Notes: generated by a model from the sequence alone, not told the origin. A stretch of 53,132 bases of DNA from Chitinophagaceae bacterium (GCA_016787135.1 JAEUVK010000006.1:1-53132), one strand, 5' to 3'. Counted from the stretch's first letter, positions 7,030 to 16,041 are shown. Made by a program: numbers and translations.

Positions 7030-7674
7030 ATGGGTGAAATTTCAGTCTGTATAGTTGACGACAATAAACAACTCAGAGGTGCATTGGAAGAAATCATCAC
7101 TATGTCGGATGGTTACAGGTGTATTGGGACGATGGCAACGGCAGAAGAAGCTATTACAAGGATACCTCAGCTTAAGCCGGATGTAGTATTAATGGATATT
7201 AATCTCGGTACAACGGAAAGTGGAATTGATTGCGTAAGAATATTAAAGCCTCGGATACCTTCCACCAACTTTATGATGTGTACCGTTTATGAAGAGGATG
7301 AGAAAATATTTGAGGCTTTGAGTGCAGGAGCCAGTGGTTACATATTAAAGAAGACGGCTCCGGGCAAGCTGTTGGAAGCTATCCGGGAATTATACCAGGG
7401 CGGTGCGCCGATGAGCAGCCAGATCGCCCGCAAAGTGGTGGCTGCCTTCCAGGGCAAACCTGCTGCTGCTGAAAATACATCGGATGCCCTTGACCAATTG
7501 ACCAATCGTGAAAAGGAAATTTTAGAGCAATTGTCCAAAGGTTTGATGTATAAAGAAATAGCCTCTCAGCTTTTCCTCAGCCCCGAAACTGTCAGAAAGC
7601 ACGTTTATCATATCTACGAAAAGCTCCACGTAAATAACCGGGTCGAAGCTGTTAATAAGTACTTTGGACGCTGA
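7030..7674 (+). CDS. Orphan LuxR/NarL-type response regulator
   Basis: 214 residues. The receiver domain (1-122) has Asp10-Asp11, phospho-acceptor Asp56 in VVLMDINLG, Thr in MMCTVYE and Lys in YILKKTAPGK. A linker of about 20 residues precedes the LuxR helix-turn-helix (about 150-212; LDQLTNREKEILEQLSKGL, YKEIASQLFLSPETVRKHVYHIYEKL). No histidine kinase is adjacent, so it is an orphan by position. Near-identical palindromes lie before and after the gene, suggesting that it binds both. It is convergent with the M1 peptidase gene across a 228-nt gap. Confidence 0.9.
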   Translation: MGEISVCIVDDNKQLRGALEEIITMSDGYRCIGTMATAEEAITRIPQLKPDVVLMDINLGTTESGIDCVRILKPRIPSTNFMMCTVYEEDEKIFEALSAGASGYILKKTAPGKLLEAIRELYQGGAPMSSQIARKVVAAFQGKPAAAENTSDALDQLTNREKEILEQLSKGLMYKEIASQLFLSPETVRKHVYHIYEKLHVNNRVEAVNKYFGR

Positions 7675-7705
7675 TAACCAGCAACTTCAGGAGTTGTTTA
7701 TAAAA

Positions 7706-7753
7706 ATACCACAAAAGTGGTATAGGCAGACTAAGTACATCTACCTACTTTCG
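7706..7753 (+). promoter_or_regulatory. Second copy of the palindrome plus -7 architecture
   Basis: ATACCAC-AAAA-GTGGTAT (7706-7723) is preceded by the same TAAAA as the copy at 6979 and followed after exactly 22 nt by TACTTTCG (7746-7753), one mismatch from TAnnTTTG. No annotated plus-strand gene follows; the next one (7903-9747) is on the other strand. The element therefore looks like a regulated promoter for an unannotated RNA. Confidence 0.45.
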
Positions 7754-7759
7754 CTCTCA

Positions 7760-7883
7760 TAATCATTGATCGATTCGTGCCCACTACACTCCATTGACCA
7801 TTTTACCTTTGTTGAATATAAAAAGGGGCCTAATCAAACGATAATAAACCATCCGCTAATCGGCGTATGGTTTTGTCGTTTTT
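7760..7883 (+). ncRNA. Candidate small RNA behind orphan response regulator
   Basis: This is inferred from a promoter-like element at 7706-7753 and a terminator-like hairpin at 7846-7883, which would bound a transcript of about 125 nt. There is no start codon with a convincing ORF in between. No known RNA family is recognised. It could instead be an inert 3' region of the regulator gene. Confidence 0.3.
7846..7883 (+). terminator. Rho-independent terminator between convergent genes
   Basis: AAACCAT-c-CGC (7846-7856) pairs with GCG-t-ATGGTTT (7863-7873) around TAATCG with one internal mismatch. A broken T-tract (TTTTGTCGTTTTT) follows. It could end the response regulator transcript or the candidate small RNA, and possibly the M1 peptidase transcript from the other side. 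Confidence 0.55.
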
Positions 7884-7902
7884 AGAGTGCTTAGTATGGG
7901 AG

Positions 7903-9747
7903 TTATAGTTTCAACCGGTTATTTTTTCGTTCAATATCGGCAAGCCTGAGCGTCGGATCGATCTCGACCACCGATATATCGGCTATTCTTCTAGCTGACT
8001 CGATGATATAGGTTTCATGTGTCCATTTCCATTCCGGGTAAACTTTCCTGTTGGTTGAATCTTCAACAGGCTTTTCTCCGAACATCAGGTCAAGAGGAAC
8101 ATAATGAAGTTCTTTGCTGCCGTCTTTAAAAGTTATCTGCATATCTATGGGCATTGGCATCTGTCCCATACGCCTGATGCGGATATTGGTTCTTCCTCCA
8201 TCTTCCCACAGACTATCGATCCTGTAATCAATGGTTTTGGTTGTGTTTACCATGTACTGCTTATACCATTGCAACTGCAGACCGCTTGTTTTTTCTGCTA
8301 CGCGGATAAAATCATCAGGATTGGGATGTTTAAAACGCCATGTTTTGTAATATTCGAGTAATATTTTGTCGAGAGTATGCTCACCAACAATATAGCCAAG
8401 CTGGCGTAAGAATACGGAACCCTTGTAGTACGAATTATAATTATAGGCGTAATTAGTATTAAATGAATTCGCAGGAGTACTCATAGGTTCATCAAAGGGA
8501 CTTTTGGCCAGATTGAAGTATAAACGGTATTCGTCTGCATTTTCAAAAAATGCTTTATTACGTAGCCATGCCAGTACACGGGCCTCAGCATAATTCGTAA
8601 ACCCCTCATCCATCCAGCCATATAAATTTTCGTTGGAGCCCATCATCATCTGGTACCAGCTATGACACCATTCATGTACGGCTGTTTCAAAAGAATGATT
8701 CTTTACCAATGTTGCCATAGGATACTCCGTGCCACCGCCTCCGCCATGCAAAAATGAATATACTGCGTAAGGATAGGGGCCAAATGTTTTCGCCAAAAAA
8801 GGATAGATCAAGGCACAACTGTCGGCAGTTGCCTTCCAGTCTTTATCACTATTCTTATCGTCTTTGTAAATAAAATGTATTAGCGGCCCATTGATGGTTT
8901 TTCTTGTAATATGCTTGTAGGCAGGATCAGCCGACAAAACAAAATCATGTACATTCTTTGCAGAAAATTTCCATGTTCTTTCATCTGCCGGTATATCTTT
9001 AAATGGGGTTCCTTCCTTATCATATCCCCATCCTATTTCTGAGGCATTTTGCAATTCGCCTGTTGCCCCTACTTTATAATTTTTATCGAGTGTAATATTT
9101 ACATTGTAATCTCCCCAGACACCAAAGAATTCTCCTCTGATATACTGATCGGCATGCCAGCCTAAGTAATCGTATTCTGCAATTTTCGGATACCATTGGC
9201 CTAAACTATAACGGATACCTTCCGGGCTGTCTCTCCCGCTACGGCGGGTCAATAAAGGAACCTGGCATTCAAACTCGGTATTGAAGACAACCGTCGTTCC
9301 CGGAATTATTTTTTTATCTAATAGTACTTCAAGAATAGTCTCATGGAGTTTTAGTTGTTGTGGTTTTCCATTGAAGATAAATTTTACCACCCTGCAATCA
9401 CCTTGTTCATCCGGCATAAGATCAACAATCCGTCTCTTAAACCGACGATCAAAATCAGTCACTTCTTTTCCGCCGGTTCCTCTTCCTATTACTAGCCCTT
9501 CTGTACTGCGGCTGCTTACATCCATCATGCTGTTCGGTTTAAAAGCGTTCCAGTACAGGTGAAGGAATATTTTACTTAATGTGTCAGGAGAGTTATTGGT
9601 ATAACTGATAGCTTGTTTTCCTGTTAGTTTATTGGTCTTTACATTCAGGTGTACGTCCATCACATACTTTATACGTTGTTGCCAGTATTGGCCCTTAGCA
9701 GCAGCAAAAACTAACACAGAGATAACCCCTAAAAAAGCCTTTCTCAT
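7903..9747 (-). CDS. Secreted M1-family zinc metallopeptidase
   Basis: 614 residues with an N-terminal signal peptide (about 1-19, ending AKGQ). The zinc site is HEWCH (His358, Glu359, His362) with the third ligand Glu381 in WMDEGFTNYAEA, the gluzincin spacing. An N-terminal beta domain is typical of M1 aminopeptidases. The upstream sequence GGGGGTEYPMATLV sits where M1 enzymes have the substrate-binding GxMEN loop, here GGTEYP. It probably trims peptides in the periplasm or at the surface. Single gene, convergent with the orphan regulator; 122 nt separate it from the next gene upstream. Confidence 0.88.
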   Translation of the reverse strand: MRKAFLGVISVLVFAAAKGQYWQQRIKYVMDVHLNVKTNKLTGKQAISYTNNSPDTLSKIFLHLYWNAFKPNSMMDVSSRSTEGLVIGRGTGGKEVTDFDRRFKRRIVDLMPDEQGDCRVVKFIFNGKPQQLKLHETILEVLLDKKIIPGTTVVFNTEFECQVPLLTRRSGRDSPEGIRYSLGQWYPKIAEYDYLGWHADQYIRGEFFGVWGDYNVNITLDKNYKVGATGELQNASEIGWGYDKEGTPFKDIPADERTWKFSAKNVHDFVLSADPAYKHITRKTINGPLIHFIYKDDKNSDKDWKATADSCALIYPFLAKTFGPYPYAVYSFLHGGGGGTEYPMATLVKNHSFETAVHEWCHSWYQMMMGSNENLYGWMDEGFTNYAEARVLAWLRNKAFFENADEYRLYFNLAKSPFDEPMSTPANSFNTNYAYNYNSYYKGSVFLRQLGYIVGEHTLDKILLEYYKTWRFKHPNPDDFIRVAEKTSGLQLQWYKQYMVNTTKTIDYRIDSLWEDGGRTNIRIRRMGQMPMPIDMQITFKDGSKELHYVPLDLMFGEKPVEDSTNRKVYPEWKWTHETYIIESARRIADISVVEIDPTLRLADIERKNNRLKL

Positions 9748-9869
9748 TAGGTTTCCATTTAAGACATCAAATTTCGGTAAAGCATTGTTACGGTAAAATC
9801 AAAAAGTGAGCAAAGGCAATAAAAACACTCATTCAAACGGGTAGGCATAATACTATTGAAACTGTATGC

Positions 9870-10319
9870 TTATAATGTGAGGCTTGTTCTGAGCAGGCGC
9901 CCTTTTGTATTAAAAAACAGATACTTCTTCTCCACACCGCTTTTTTTGGCCTTGATCCGATATTGTTCTGTGCCTCCGGGCAGGTAAAGCGCTGTTGTTT
10001 CTTCTATCTCCCTATCGGCATATTTGCTTTTTTGAAACCCGTCTTTCACTTCTTCGGGCAACTTTTCAAAATCCCATTCCTTCTCGGTTCCTTTCCATAT
10101 CCCTTTGTTGGTATAAGAGGCGATCATCTTTTCGCCTTTGAATTCAAAATGGACATCTACCCGTACCAACTGGTCTTTATACTCAACATTAGCAGCGCCA
10201 TTGTATTGCTGTGAAAAAGTTTCTTCTACAACTTTGGGGATATCCCTGATCTGGGCGAATGAATTGCCAGCCAAAAAGGAAACAGATAAAAAAAGAATTA
10301 ATCCAGCCTTTTTATTCAT
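9870..10319 (-). CDS. Secreted PepSY-like (DUF2874) protein
   Basis: 149 residues with a signal peptide (MNKKAGLILFLSVSFLAG, cleavage after NSFA). The mature part has two repeats of about 60 residues starting with IPKVVEETF and LPEEVKDGF. These match the beta-lactamase-inhibitor-like PepSY fold (DUF2874) common in Bacteroidota. Such proteins are periplasmic and of unproven function. It stands between the M1 peptidase and rsmI on the same strand with normal gaps. Confidence 0.75.
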   Translation of the reverse strand: MNKKAGLILFLSVSFLAGNSFAQIRDIPKVVEETFSQQYNGAANVEYKDQLVRVDVHFEFKGEKMIASYTNKGIWKGTEKEWDFEKLPEEVKDGFQKSKYADREIEETTALYLPGGTEQYRIKAKKSGVEKKYLFFNTKGRLLRTSLTL

Positions 10320-10399
10320 GCTATTATGATTTTAATAATGCAAAATTGATTGAATAGCATCAATGAAGATCATGCCGGAAAGATTTTAGCTATTTATTA

Positions 10400-11068
10400 T
10401 CAGTCATTTTTGCCGGCCAATACGATCACTATTTCGCCTTTTACTGTCTTTTCTCTGAAATAACCGGCTATGTCTTTGAGTGAACCTCTCTTGTTTTCTT
10501 CGAACATTTTGGTCAATTCACGGCTGACACTACATAGGCGGTTTTCTCCGAAGTAACCGATAAATTCTTCCAGTGTTTTTACCAGGCGTACCGGGGATTC
10601 ATAAAAAATCATGGTTCTTTCTTCTTCTGCAAGTTTCTTTAACAGGGTCTGACGCCCTTTTTTTATGGGTAAAAAACCTTCAAAGCAAAAACGGTTGGAA
10701 GGTATTCCGCTATTCACCAATGCAGGCACAAATGCCGTGGCACCTGGCAGGCATTCTACTTTCACTCCGGCTTTTATACATTCTCTTACTAATAAAAAAG
10801 CCGGATCAGAAATGCCGGGTGTACCTGCATCTGTCAGTAAGGCCATTTTTTTCCCTTCCAGTAGCTGGCTTACCAAGTGATGCAGCACCTTATGTTCATT
10901 GTGCTGATGATAAGGAGAAAGCGGCTTGCTGATATTATAATGTGTAAGCAGGTGTGATGATGTCCTTGTATCTTCTGCCAGAACCACGTCAACTTCCTTC
11001 AACACTTCCAAAGCCCGCAGAGTTATGTCTTTGAGATTACCGATAGGAGAGGGAACAAGGTAGAGCAT
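10400..11068 (-). CDS. rsmI: 16S rRNA 2'-O-ribose C1402 methyltransferase RsmI
   Basis: Methylates the ribose of C1402 in 16S rRNA. 222 residues with the tetrapyrrole-methylase fold: LYLVPSPIGNLKDITLRAL at the N-terminus, VLAEDTRTS, ALLTDAGTPGISDPA and LPGATAFVPALVNSG. FEGFLPIKKGRQ and MIFYESPVRL are also diagnostic. The usual C-terminal extension is absent, as in many members of this phylum. It ends in KND just before the PepSY-like gene; purS lies 45 nt upstream. Confidence 0.95.
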   Translation of the reverse strand: MLYLVPSPIGNLKDITLRALEVLKEVDVVLAEDTRTSSHLLTHYNISKPLSPYHQHNEHKVLHHLVSQLLEGKKMALLTDAGTPGISDPAFLLVRECIKAGVKVECLPGATAFVPALVNSGIPSNRFCFEGFLPIKKGRQTLLKKLAEEERTMIFYESPVRLVKTLEEFIGYFGENRLCSVSRELTKMFEENKRGSLKDIAGYFREKTVKGEIVIVLAGKND

Positions 11069-11113
11069 AGCTTCTCGTTACGGGACTTTAACTCGAGGCT
11101 CTTTATCAGAGCG

Positions 11114-11359
11114 TCAATTTACAGAGACTTCAAAGTACTCCATTACAGGGTTCGCCAATAGTTTCTTACTGGCTTCTTCAGCGATTTGTTTTGCCTGATC
11201 AGGAGTGTCTGCATTTATCTGAAGGGAGATGTTTTTACCAACTCTCACATCTTCCACATTATTGAGACCGAGATTTTGCAAACCGCCTTCTATAGCTTTT
11301 CCCTGGGGGTCGAGCAGCTCTTTCAACGGCATCACTTTTATCTGAACTGTATAGGTCAT
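11114..11359 (-). CDS. purS: Phosphoribosylformylglycinamidine synthase subunit PurS
   Basis: 81 residues from the ATG at 11359 (MTYTVQIKVMPLKELLDPQG). PurS bridges PurL and PurQ in the fourth step of purine synthesis; it is not itself catalytic. GLQNLGLNNVEDVRVGK and the C-terminal ANPVMEYFEVSV match the family. An upstream in-frame ATG at 11428 lies inside pssA and is rejected. The true start overlaps the pssA stop as ATGA, so the two are translationally coupled. purL and purQ are not in this window. Confidence 0.9.
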   Translation of the reverse strand: MTYTVQIKVMPLKELLDPQGKAIEGGLQNLGLNNVEDVRVGKNISLQINADTPDQAKQIAEEASKKLLANPVMEYFEVSVN

Positions 11360-12120
11360 GCTGATTTTTTTTTGAAGGCCAAAGATACGGCAATGTAAAG
11401 GATGAAGATGGCTGGAACTGCCAGCCATTTTAAAATAACAGCCAGAATGATCGCGGCTATCACCAGGATGATCTTTGGTGCATTAGTATTCAAGGAATAA
11501 TCTTTGAACTTCAGACTCATGATATGCAGGTTAGATACCATGAGATAGCTTAATCCCAACACTATCCCATATAGCAGCCATTTATTTCGCAGCAAATTCA
11601 GGACTGTTTCATTATCACTGTACCAATAGATCAGGGGCAGTGATGCTACTACCAAACCAACAGCAGGGGTAGGAACGCCTTTGAAGGAATATTGCTGGCC
11701 TTCATCAATATTGAATTTTGCTAACCTCCAGGCGGCAGCACAGGGAAGAATGAATGCCGGTAGTAGCCAGATCAAAGAAACGTCCAATCCATTTTCTTCT
11801 TTGGCAAAACTGAGGCGCAGAAACTGGTAAAGGATCATTCCGGGGGCAACACCAAAACTCACTACGTCAGCCAGGGAGTCTAACTGTTTTCCCATTTCGG
11901 AAGTTGCCTTAAACAATCTTGCAACAAAACCGTCCAGGAAATCAACCACTGCTGCCAGTCCGATAAACAATGATGCTATCACAACTTTTTCAGGCATATC
12001 TACCAATTGCGGATTATCACCTGTATAAAAGACAGAGATGCCGTTTTGTAATACAAATACAACAGCGCAACAGCCAAAGAACAGGTTCACTAAAGTAAAA
12101 AGATTGGGTATCTGCTTCAT
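11356..12120 (-). CDS. pssA: CDP-diacylglycerol--serine O-phosphatidyltransferase
   Basis: Makes phosphatidylserine, the precursor of phosphatidylethanolamine. 254 residues with about seven membrane segments. The CDP-alcohol phosphotransferase signature is complete: DGFVAR-x8-GKQLDSLAD (about 63-84). The start MKQIPNLFTLVNLFFG is typical. A TATCTTCC box ends 4 nt before the start codon, suggesting a very short leader. It overlaps purS by 4 nt; the peptidase gene upstream ends 15 nt away. Confidence 0.93.
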   Translation of the reverse strand: MKQIPNLFTLVNLFFGCCAVVFVLQNGISVFYTGDNPQLVDMPEKVVIASLFIGLAAVVDFLDGFVARLFKATSEMGKQLDSLADVVSFGVAPGMILYQFLRLSFAKEENGLDVSLIWLLPAFILPCAAAWRLAKFNIDEGQQYSFKGVPTPAVGLVVASLPLIYWYSDNETVLNLLRNKWLLYGIVLGLSYLMVSNLHIMSLKFKDYSLNTNAPKIILVIAAIILAVILKWLAVPAIFILYIAVSLAFKKKSA

Positions 12121-12135
12121 GCCGGGAAGATAAAT

Positions 12136-13425
12136 TTATTTTTTCATGAGGGTTTCGATCTCTTCTGCAGTAATGGGGATATTTTTCATCAGATCCTTGT
12201 TGCCATTCTTTGTGATCCATACATTGTTCTCGATACGTATTCCCATTTGCTCTTCCTCTATGTAAATACCGGGTTCCACAGTAAATACCATCCCGGTTTT
12301 GATGGGCTCCGTTCTGCTACCTAAATCGTGCACATCAATGCCAAGATGATGTGATATGCCATGATACAGATATTTGCGATAAGCCCTGTTGTCCGGGTCC
12401 TCATTCTTTACATCAGTTTTCTTCAATAAGCCGATCTTTAAAAATTGTTGTGTGGCTTCTTCGCCAACTTTGTCAGTGTAATCAACAATACTGATGCCGG
12501 GTTTCAATAAACTTTTAGCATAATCATGTAAATGCAGGCAGGCATTATATACTGTTTTTTGGCGGCGGGTGAATTTTCCATTCACAGGTACTGTTCTTGT
12601 AAGGTCAGCATTATATCCTCCGTATTCAGCTCCAAAATCCATTAATATCAGCTCTCCATCTATGCATTCCTGGTTGTTGGATACATAGTGCAAAATTCTT
12701 GCCCTGTCGCCACTGGCTATGATACTACCGTAGGCTTCGCCTGAAGAACGCTGACTTAAAAATGAATGAACGATCTCTGCTTCGATCTCATACTCCATTA
12801 TACCTGGTCTTATGAATGTCAGCAAACGACGGAAAGTATTGTCAGTAATATCAATCGCTTTTTGCAAGACTTCTATTTCTAAAGCAGTCTTAATGCCACG
12901 AAGGTCCTTCATGATCTTTGCAGCCCTTTCATAATGATGAAGCGGGTAACGGCTTTTCATTTCATCGACAAAGCGGTAATCCCTTGTTCTTAGCAAGCTG
13001 GCTTTGCGGTCATTTTCATTTGTATCAAGATAAATGGTATCAGCCAGATGTATCCACGGTTGCAATAAACCATCGAGGCTGTCGAGCCATACTATCGTTT
13101 TGATACCACTGAGTTCCTGTGCTTCTTTCATTCGCAGTCTTTTTCCATCCCACTTTTCCTTCAGCTCATTAGGCCGCATCAAAACGAGCACTTCGCGGTA
13201 TTTAGGATCGGGATTATCCGGGAAAAGGATCACCAGGCTGTCTTCCTGTGTAATCCCGCTCAGCCAGTACAGATCGCTGTTGGTCTTGTACCTATAGATA
13301 GCATCGCCGTTGGAAGGAACTTCGTCATTACTTACAAAAATGGCGATGGAATTTTTCTGCATCCGACTTATAAAACGTTCCCGGTTTTTGATGAAAAGTT
13401 CCGGGTTAAGAGGCAAGTTTTTCAT
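12136..13425 (-). CDS. pepP: Xaa-Pro aminopeptidase (M24B)
   Basis: Removes N-terminal residues preceding proline. 429 residues from the ATG at 13425 (MKNLPLNPELF); an upstream ATG at 13467 adds 14 residues without support. The N-terminal domain has DLYWLSGITQEDS. The C-terminal pita-bread domain carries the dinuclear metal ligands in MDFGAEYGGYNADLTRT, HGISHHLGIDVHD, MVFTVEPGIYI and GIRIENNVWIT. No signal peptide, so cytoplasmic. It probably heads a pepP-pssA-purS run of closely spaced genes. Confidence 0.93.
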   Translation of the reverse strand: MKNLPLNPELFIKNRERFISRMQKNSIAIFVSNDEVPSNGDAIYRYKTNSDLYWLSGITQEDSLVILFPDNPDPKYREVLVLMRPNELKEKWDGKRLRMKEAQELSGIKTIVWLDSLDGLLQPWIHLADTIYLDTNENDRKASLLRTRDYRFVDEMKSRYPLHHYERAAKIMKDLRGIKTALEIEVLQKAIDITDNTFRRLLTFIRPGIMEYEIEAEIVHSFLSQRSSGEAYGSIIASGDRARILHYVSNNQECIDGELILMDFGAEYGGYNADLTRTVPVNGKFTRRQKTVYNACLHLHDYAKSLLKPGISIVDYTDKVGEEATQQFLKIGLLKKTDVKNEDPDNRAYRKYLYHGISHHLGIDVHDLGSRTEPIKTGMVFTVEPGIYIEEEQMGIRIENNVWITKNGNKDLMKNIPITAEEIETLMKK

Positions 13426-13643
13426 GCTGCTTTTTTGAGGGTCTAAAGATAAACCCTTCTGTATCAAAACCCATTAAATCAATACGAGGAACAATTGCCT
13501 TTATCCTTTTATCCGGAAGTAGTGATGTTTTTACCAGATCAGATTTCAGGTTTATCGATAGGATAACTCAATGCCTTTTTTACCCATTTTAAGAAATGGA
13601 CGGCATTTAGTCCACCTGCACATATTTTAAATTTTTTTTGGGT

Positions 13644-13664
13644 ATCAAACATGAGAGGTTTGAT
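13644..13664. promoter_or_regulatory. Operator-like inverted repeat upstream of pckA
   Basis: ATCAAAC (13644-13650) and GTTTGAT (13658-13664) are perfect 7-bp arms with a 7-nt spacer, 58 nt upstream of the pckA -33 element. The position suits an activator or repressor controlling gluconeogenesis. The binding protein is unknown. Confidence 0.4.
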
Positions 13665-13722
13665 AGAATCTATTATTTGGTGACAAAATTAGTTCGTATT
13701 TAAACTGTCGCACTAACACTTG

Positions 13723-13753
13723 TTTGCATGAACCAATGCTTTGTTTACTTTTG
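13723..13753 (+). promoter_or_regulatory. pckA promoter
   Basis: TTTG (13723-13726), a 19-nt spacer and TACTTTTG (13746-13753) match the Bacteroidota sigma consensus TTTG-N19/21-TAnnTTTG without mismatch in the defined bases. The predicted start near 13760 leaves a leader of about 20 nt. Confidence 0.65.
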
Positions 13754-13779
13754 CACCGAAACAAATGCTTGCTTGATTT

Positions 13780-15387
13780 ATGGGAGTACCTACTTTAGCT
13801 TTTTCCAAAAAAGCCCTGGCCCGCTTAGGCCTTAGTTTACCTAAAGACGTTAATTATCAATTATCTCCACAGGAATTAGTGAACGATACGCTGCGCATCG
13901 GCGAGGGAGTTTTGAACAATACCGGTGCACTTGTCATTAAGACCGGTGAGTTTACCGGAAGGGCGCCTAAAGATAAGTTCACTGTAAAAGATGAGGTCAC
14001 CGAAAACACAATTCATTGGAATGATTTCAATATTCCTATTGAGCCAAAGTATTTCGATATTATCCATAAGGAGATCACGAATTACCTGGATCAACAGCCT
14101 GAACTTTGGGTAAGGGATTGCTACGCTTGTGCCGACCCTCGTTATAGGTTGAACATCCGGGTAATCAATGAAAAACCCTGGAATAACCTGTTTGCCTATA
14201 ATATGTTCCTTCGTCCGACAGAAGACGAATTGGAGAATTTCGAACCTGATTGGCATATCATCTCTGCACCGGGATTGAAACTGGATGCCGTAAAATGCGG
14301 AACCCGCCAGCACAATGCTGCAATCATTTCATTCAAACATAAAACAATTCTGATCGCAGGTTCAGGTTATACAGGGGAGATCAAAAAAGGCATTTTCACT
14401 ATCCTAAACTATATTTTGCCGCATGAAAAGAATGTACTGAGTATGCATTGCAGTGCCAATATGGGCGATGATGGTGATACGGCCATTTTCTTTGGATTAA
14501 GCGGTACCGGTAAAACAACTTTAAGTGCAGATCCCAACCGCAAATTGATCGGTGATGATGAACATGCCTGGACCGATGACAATATCTTCAACTTCGAAGG
14601 CGGTTGTTATGCAAAAACGATTGGGCTAACTGAGGAAAATGAGCCCGAGATATATAGAGCTATGCGCCCGGGGGCTTTGGTAGAAAATGTCATTTTCTTT
14701 ACCGGTACTAACCAGATCAATTTTGAAGATGGTTCTATTACTGAGAATACGAGAGTTTCTTATCCATTGAATTTTATTAGTAATGCGATGGAGCCTTCAG
14801 TAGGTAGTTTGCCGAAAAATATTTTCTTCCTTACCTGTGATGCATTTGGCGTATTGCCTCCCATCTCTAAATTAAGCCCGGGTCAGGCCATGTACCAATT
14901 CATTTCAGGATATACGGCTAAAGTAGCAGGAACAGAAGCCGGTGTGACGGAACCAAAGTCCACCTTCAGCGCCTGTTTTGGCGCCCCTTTCCTTCCTTTA
15001 CATCCGGGTAAGTATGCCCAGATGCTTGGAGAAAAAATGCAAAAGAACAATGTGAACGTCTGGATGATCAATACCGGGTGGACAGGTGGTTCTTATGGTG
15101 TGGGTAAGCGTATGAAATTAAAATACACGAGAGCCATGATCACCGCGGCACTGGAAGGCCAACTGAACAATATTGAGTTTGATTTTCACCCGGTGTTTGG
15201 AATGGCTGTGCCCAAAGAATGTCAGGGTGTGCCTCCTGAGGTACTGGATCCCAGGAATACATGGGCGGATAAGAACGCATACGATGAAAAAGCTAGGTAT
15301 CTGGCCGGTTTATTCATCAAGAATTTTGAAAAATATAAGGATGGTGTTTCCAGGGAAGTGTTGGAAGCAGCACCTAAACTATCTTGA
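13780..15387 (+). CDS. pckA: Phosphoenolpyruvate carboxykinase (ATP)
   Basis: Converts oxaloacetate and ATP to phosphoenolpyruvate, the entry step of gluconeogenesis. 535 residues, the normal size. The P-loop is GLSGTGKTT (239-247) followed by LSADPNRKLIGDDEHAWTDD (kinase-2 and metal site). Oxaloacetate-binding TGRAPKDKF and the adenine-binding C-terminal region NTGWTGGSYGVGKRMKL are intact. Strong promoter upstream and strong terminator downstream mark it as a single-gene unit. The fucose-type operon at 20-25 kb yields pyruvate and lactate, which could feed this route after carboxylation. Confidence 0.97.
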   Translation: MGVPTLAFSKKALARLGLSLPKDVNYQLSPQELVNDTLRIGEGVLNNTGALVIKTGEFTGRAPKDKFTVKDEVTENTIHWNDFNIPIEPKYFDIIHKEITNYLDQQPELWVRDCYACADPRYRLNIRVINEKPWNNLFAYNMFLRPTEDELENFEPDWHIISAPGLKLDAVKCGTRQHNAAIISFKHKTILIAGSGYTGEIKKGIFTILNYILPHEKNVLSMHCSANMGDDGDTAIFFGLSGTGKTTLSADPNRKLIGDDEHAWTDDNIFNFEGGCYAKTIGLTEENEPEIYRAMRPGALVENVIFFTGTNQINFEDGSITENTRVSYPLNFISNAMEPSVGSLPKNIFFLTCDAFGVLPPISKLSPGQAMYQFISGYTAKVAGTEAGVTEPKSTFSACFGAPFLPLHPGKYAQMLGEKMQKNNVNVWMINTGWTGGSYGVGKRMKLKYTRAMITAALEGQLNNIEFDFHPVFGMAVPKECQGVPPEVLDPRNTWADKNAYDEKARYLAGLFIKNFEKYKDGVSREVLEAAPKLS

Positions 15388-15407
15388 CAGCTATATTTTT
15401 TGTTGAA

Positions 15408-15438
15408 AGCCTCTCCCGGAACCCGGAGAGGCTTTTTT
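15408..15438 (+). terminator. Rho-independent terminator of pckA
   Basis: AGCCTCTCC pairs perfectly with GGAGAGGCT around an 8-nt loop, followed by a run of T. It lies 20 nt after the pckA stop codon. Confidence 0.85.
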
Positions 15439-15491
15439 GTGTTTTCATTTGAACATTCCTTCATACCTTTTGATATTCTGTTTCGTTTATT

Positions 15492-16040
15492 ATGGGTATG
15501 AAAAAGATAAGAAGATATTTCCTGACGGCGCTTATCCTGACGTCACTTTCCTTTTCGCAAAGCGATAAAGAAGAATTGATTGACTGGAAAGCTGGCCAGA
15601 AATTGTCCTGGTCGGACTATAAAGGCAATCCTGATCCGGATTCTGATGCGGCAGCCCTGACTGCTACCTACCTTGGTATTGAATACGATATCAGTGAAAA
15701 AGGATTATCATGGAAGATACAATGCCGGTTCTCCAAAACGAGATCATGGGGAAGATCCAGGACGGACCATATACTACAGCATGAACAGGGGCATTTTGAC
15801 ATTGCCGAGATATTTGCCCGTAAGCTGAATAAGAAAATGAGCGAATACAAGTTTGATAAGAACTCGTACCAGAAGGATCTGAGAAAGATTTACGAGAGCA
15901 TAACAACTGAAAAAGAAAAGTTCCAGGATCAGTACGATAAAGAGTCTGACCATAGTCGCAATAAGGAAAAGCAGGCTGAATGGACAAAAAAGATAGCTGA
16001 AATGCTAAGCGAGTTAAAAGACCTTTCTCAATATCAATAA
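15492..16040 (+). CDS. DUF922 family secreted putative zinc protease
   Basis: 182 residues (ATG at 15492; an ATG two codons later is equally possible). A signal peptide is present (KKIRRYFLTALILTSLSFSQ). The mature protein has LSWSDYKGNPDPDS and the metalloprotease-like motif ILQHEQGHFDIAEIFARKL (HEQGH near residue 97), which defines DUF922. The C-terminal half is a charged helix, probably coiled coil. No member has a proven substrate to my knowledge. Convergent with the next gene with a single base between stops. Confidence 0.8.
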   Translation: MGMKKIRRYFLTALILTSLSFSQSDKEELIDWKAGQKLSWSDYKGNPDPDSDAAALTATYLGIEYDISEKGLSWKIQCRFSKTRSWGRSRTDHILQHEQGHFDIAEIFARKLNKKMSEYKFDKNSYQKDLRKIYESITTEKEKFQDQYDKESDHSRNKEKQAEWTKKIAEMLSELKDLSQYQ

Positions 16041-16041
16041 T

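Larger units (their letters stand above)
13426..13779. other. 354-nt divergent intergenic region, pepP / pckA
   Basis: Holds the pckA promoter (13723-13753) and an inverted repeat (13644-13664), described separately. A TATCTTTA box on the minus strand near 13447-13454 may serve pepP. The rest is AT-rich with no ORF or RNA that I can support. Confidence 0.5.
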
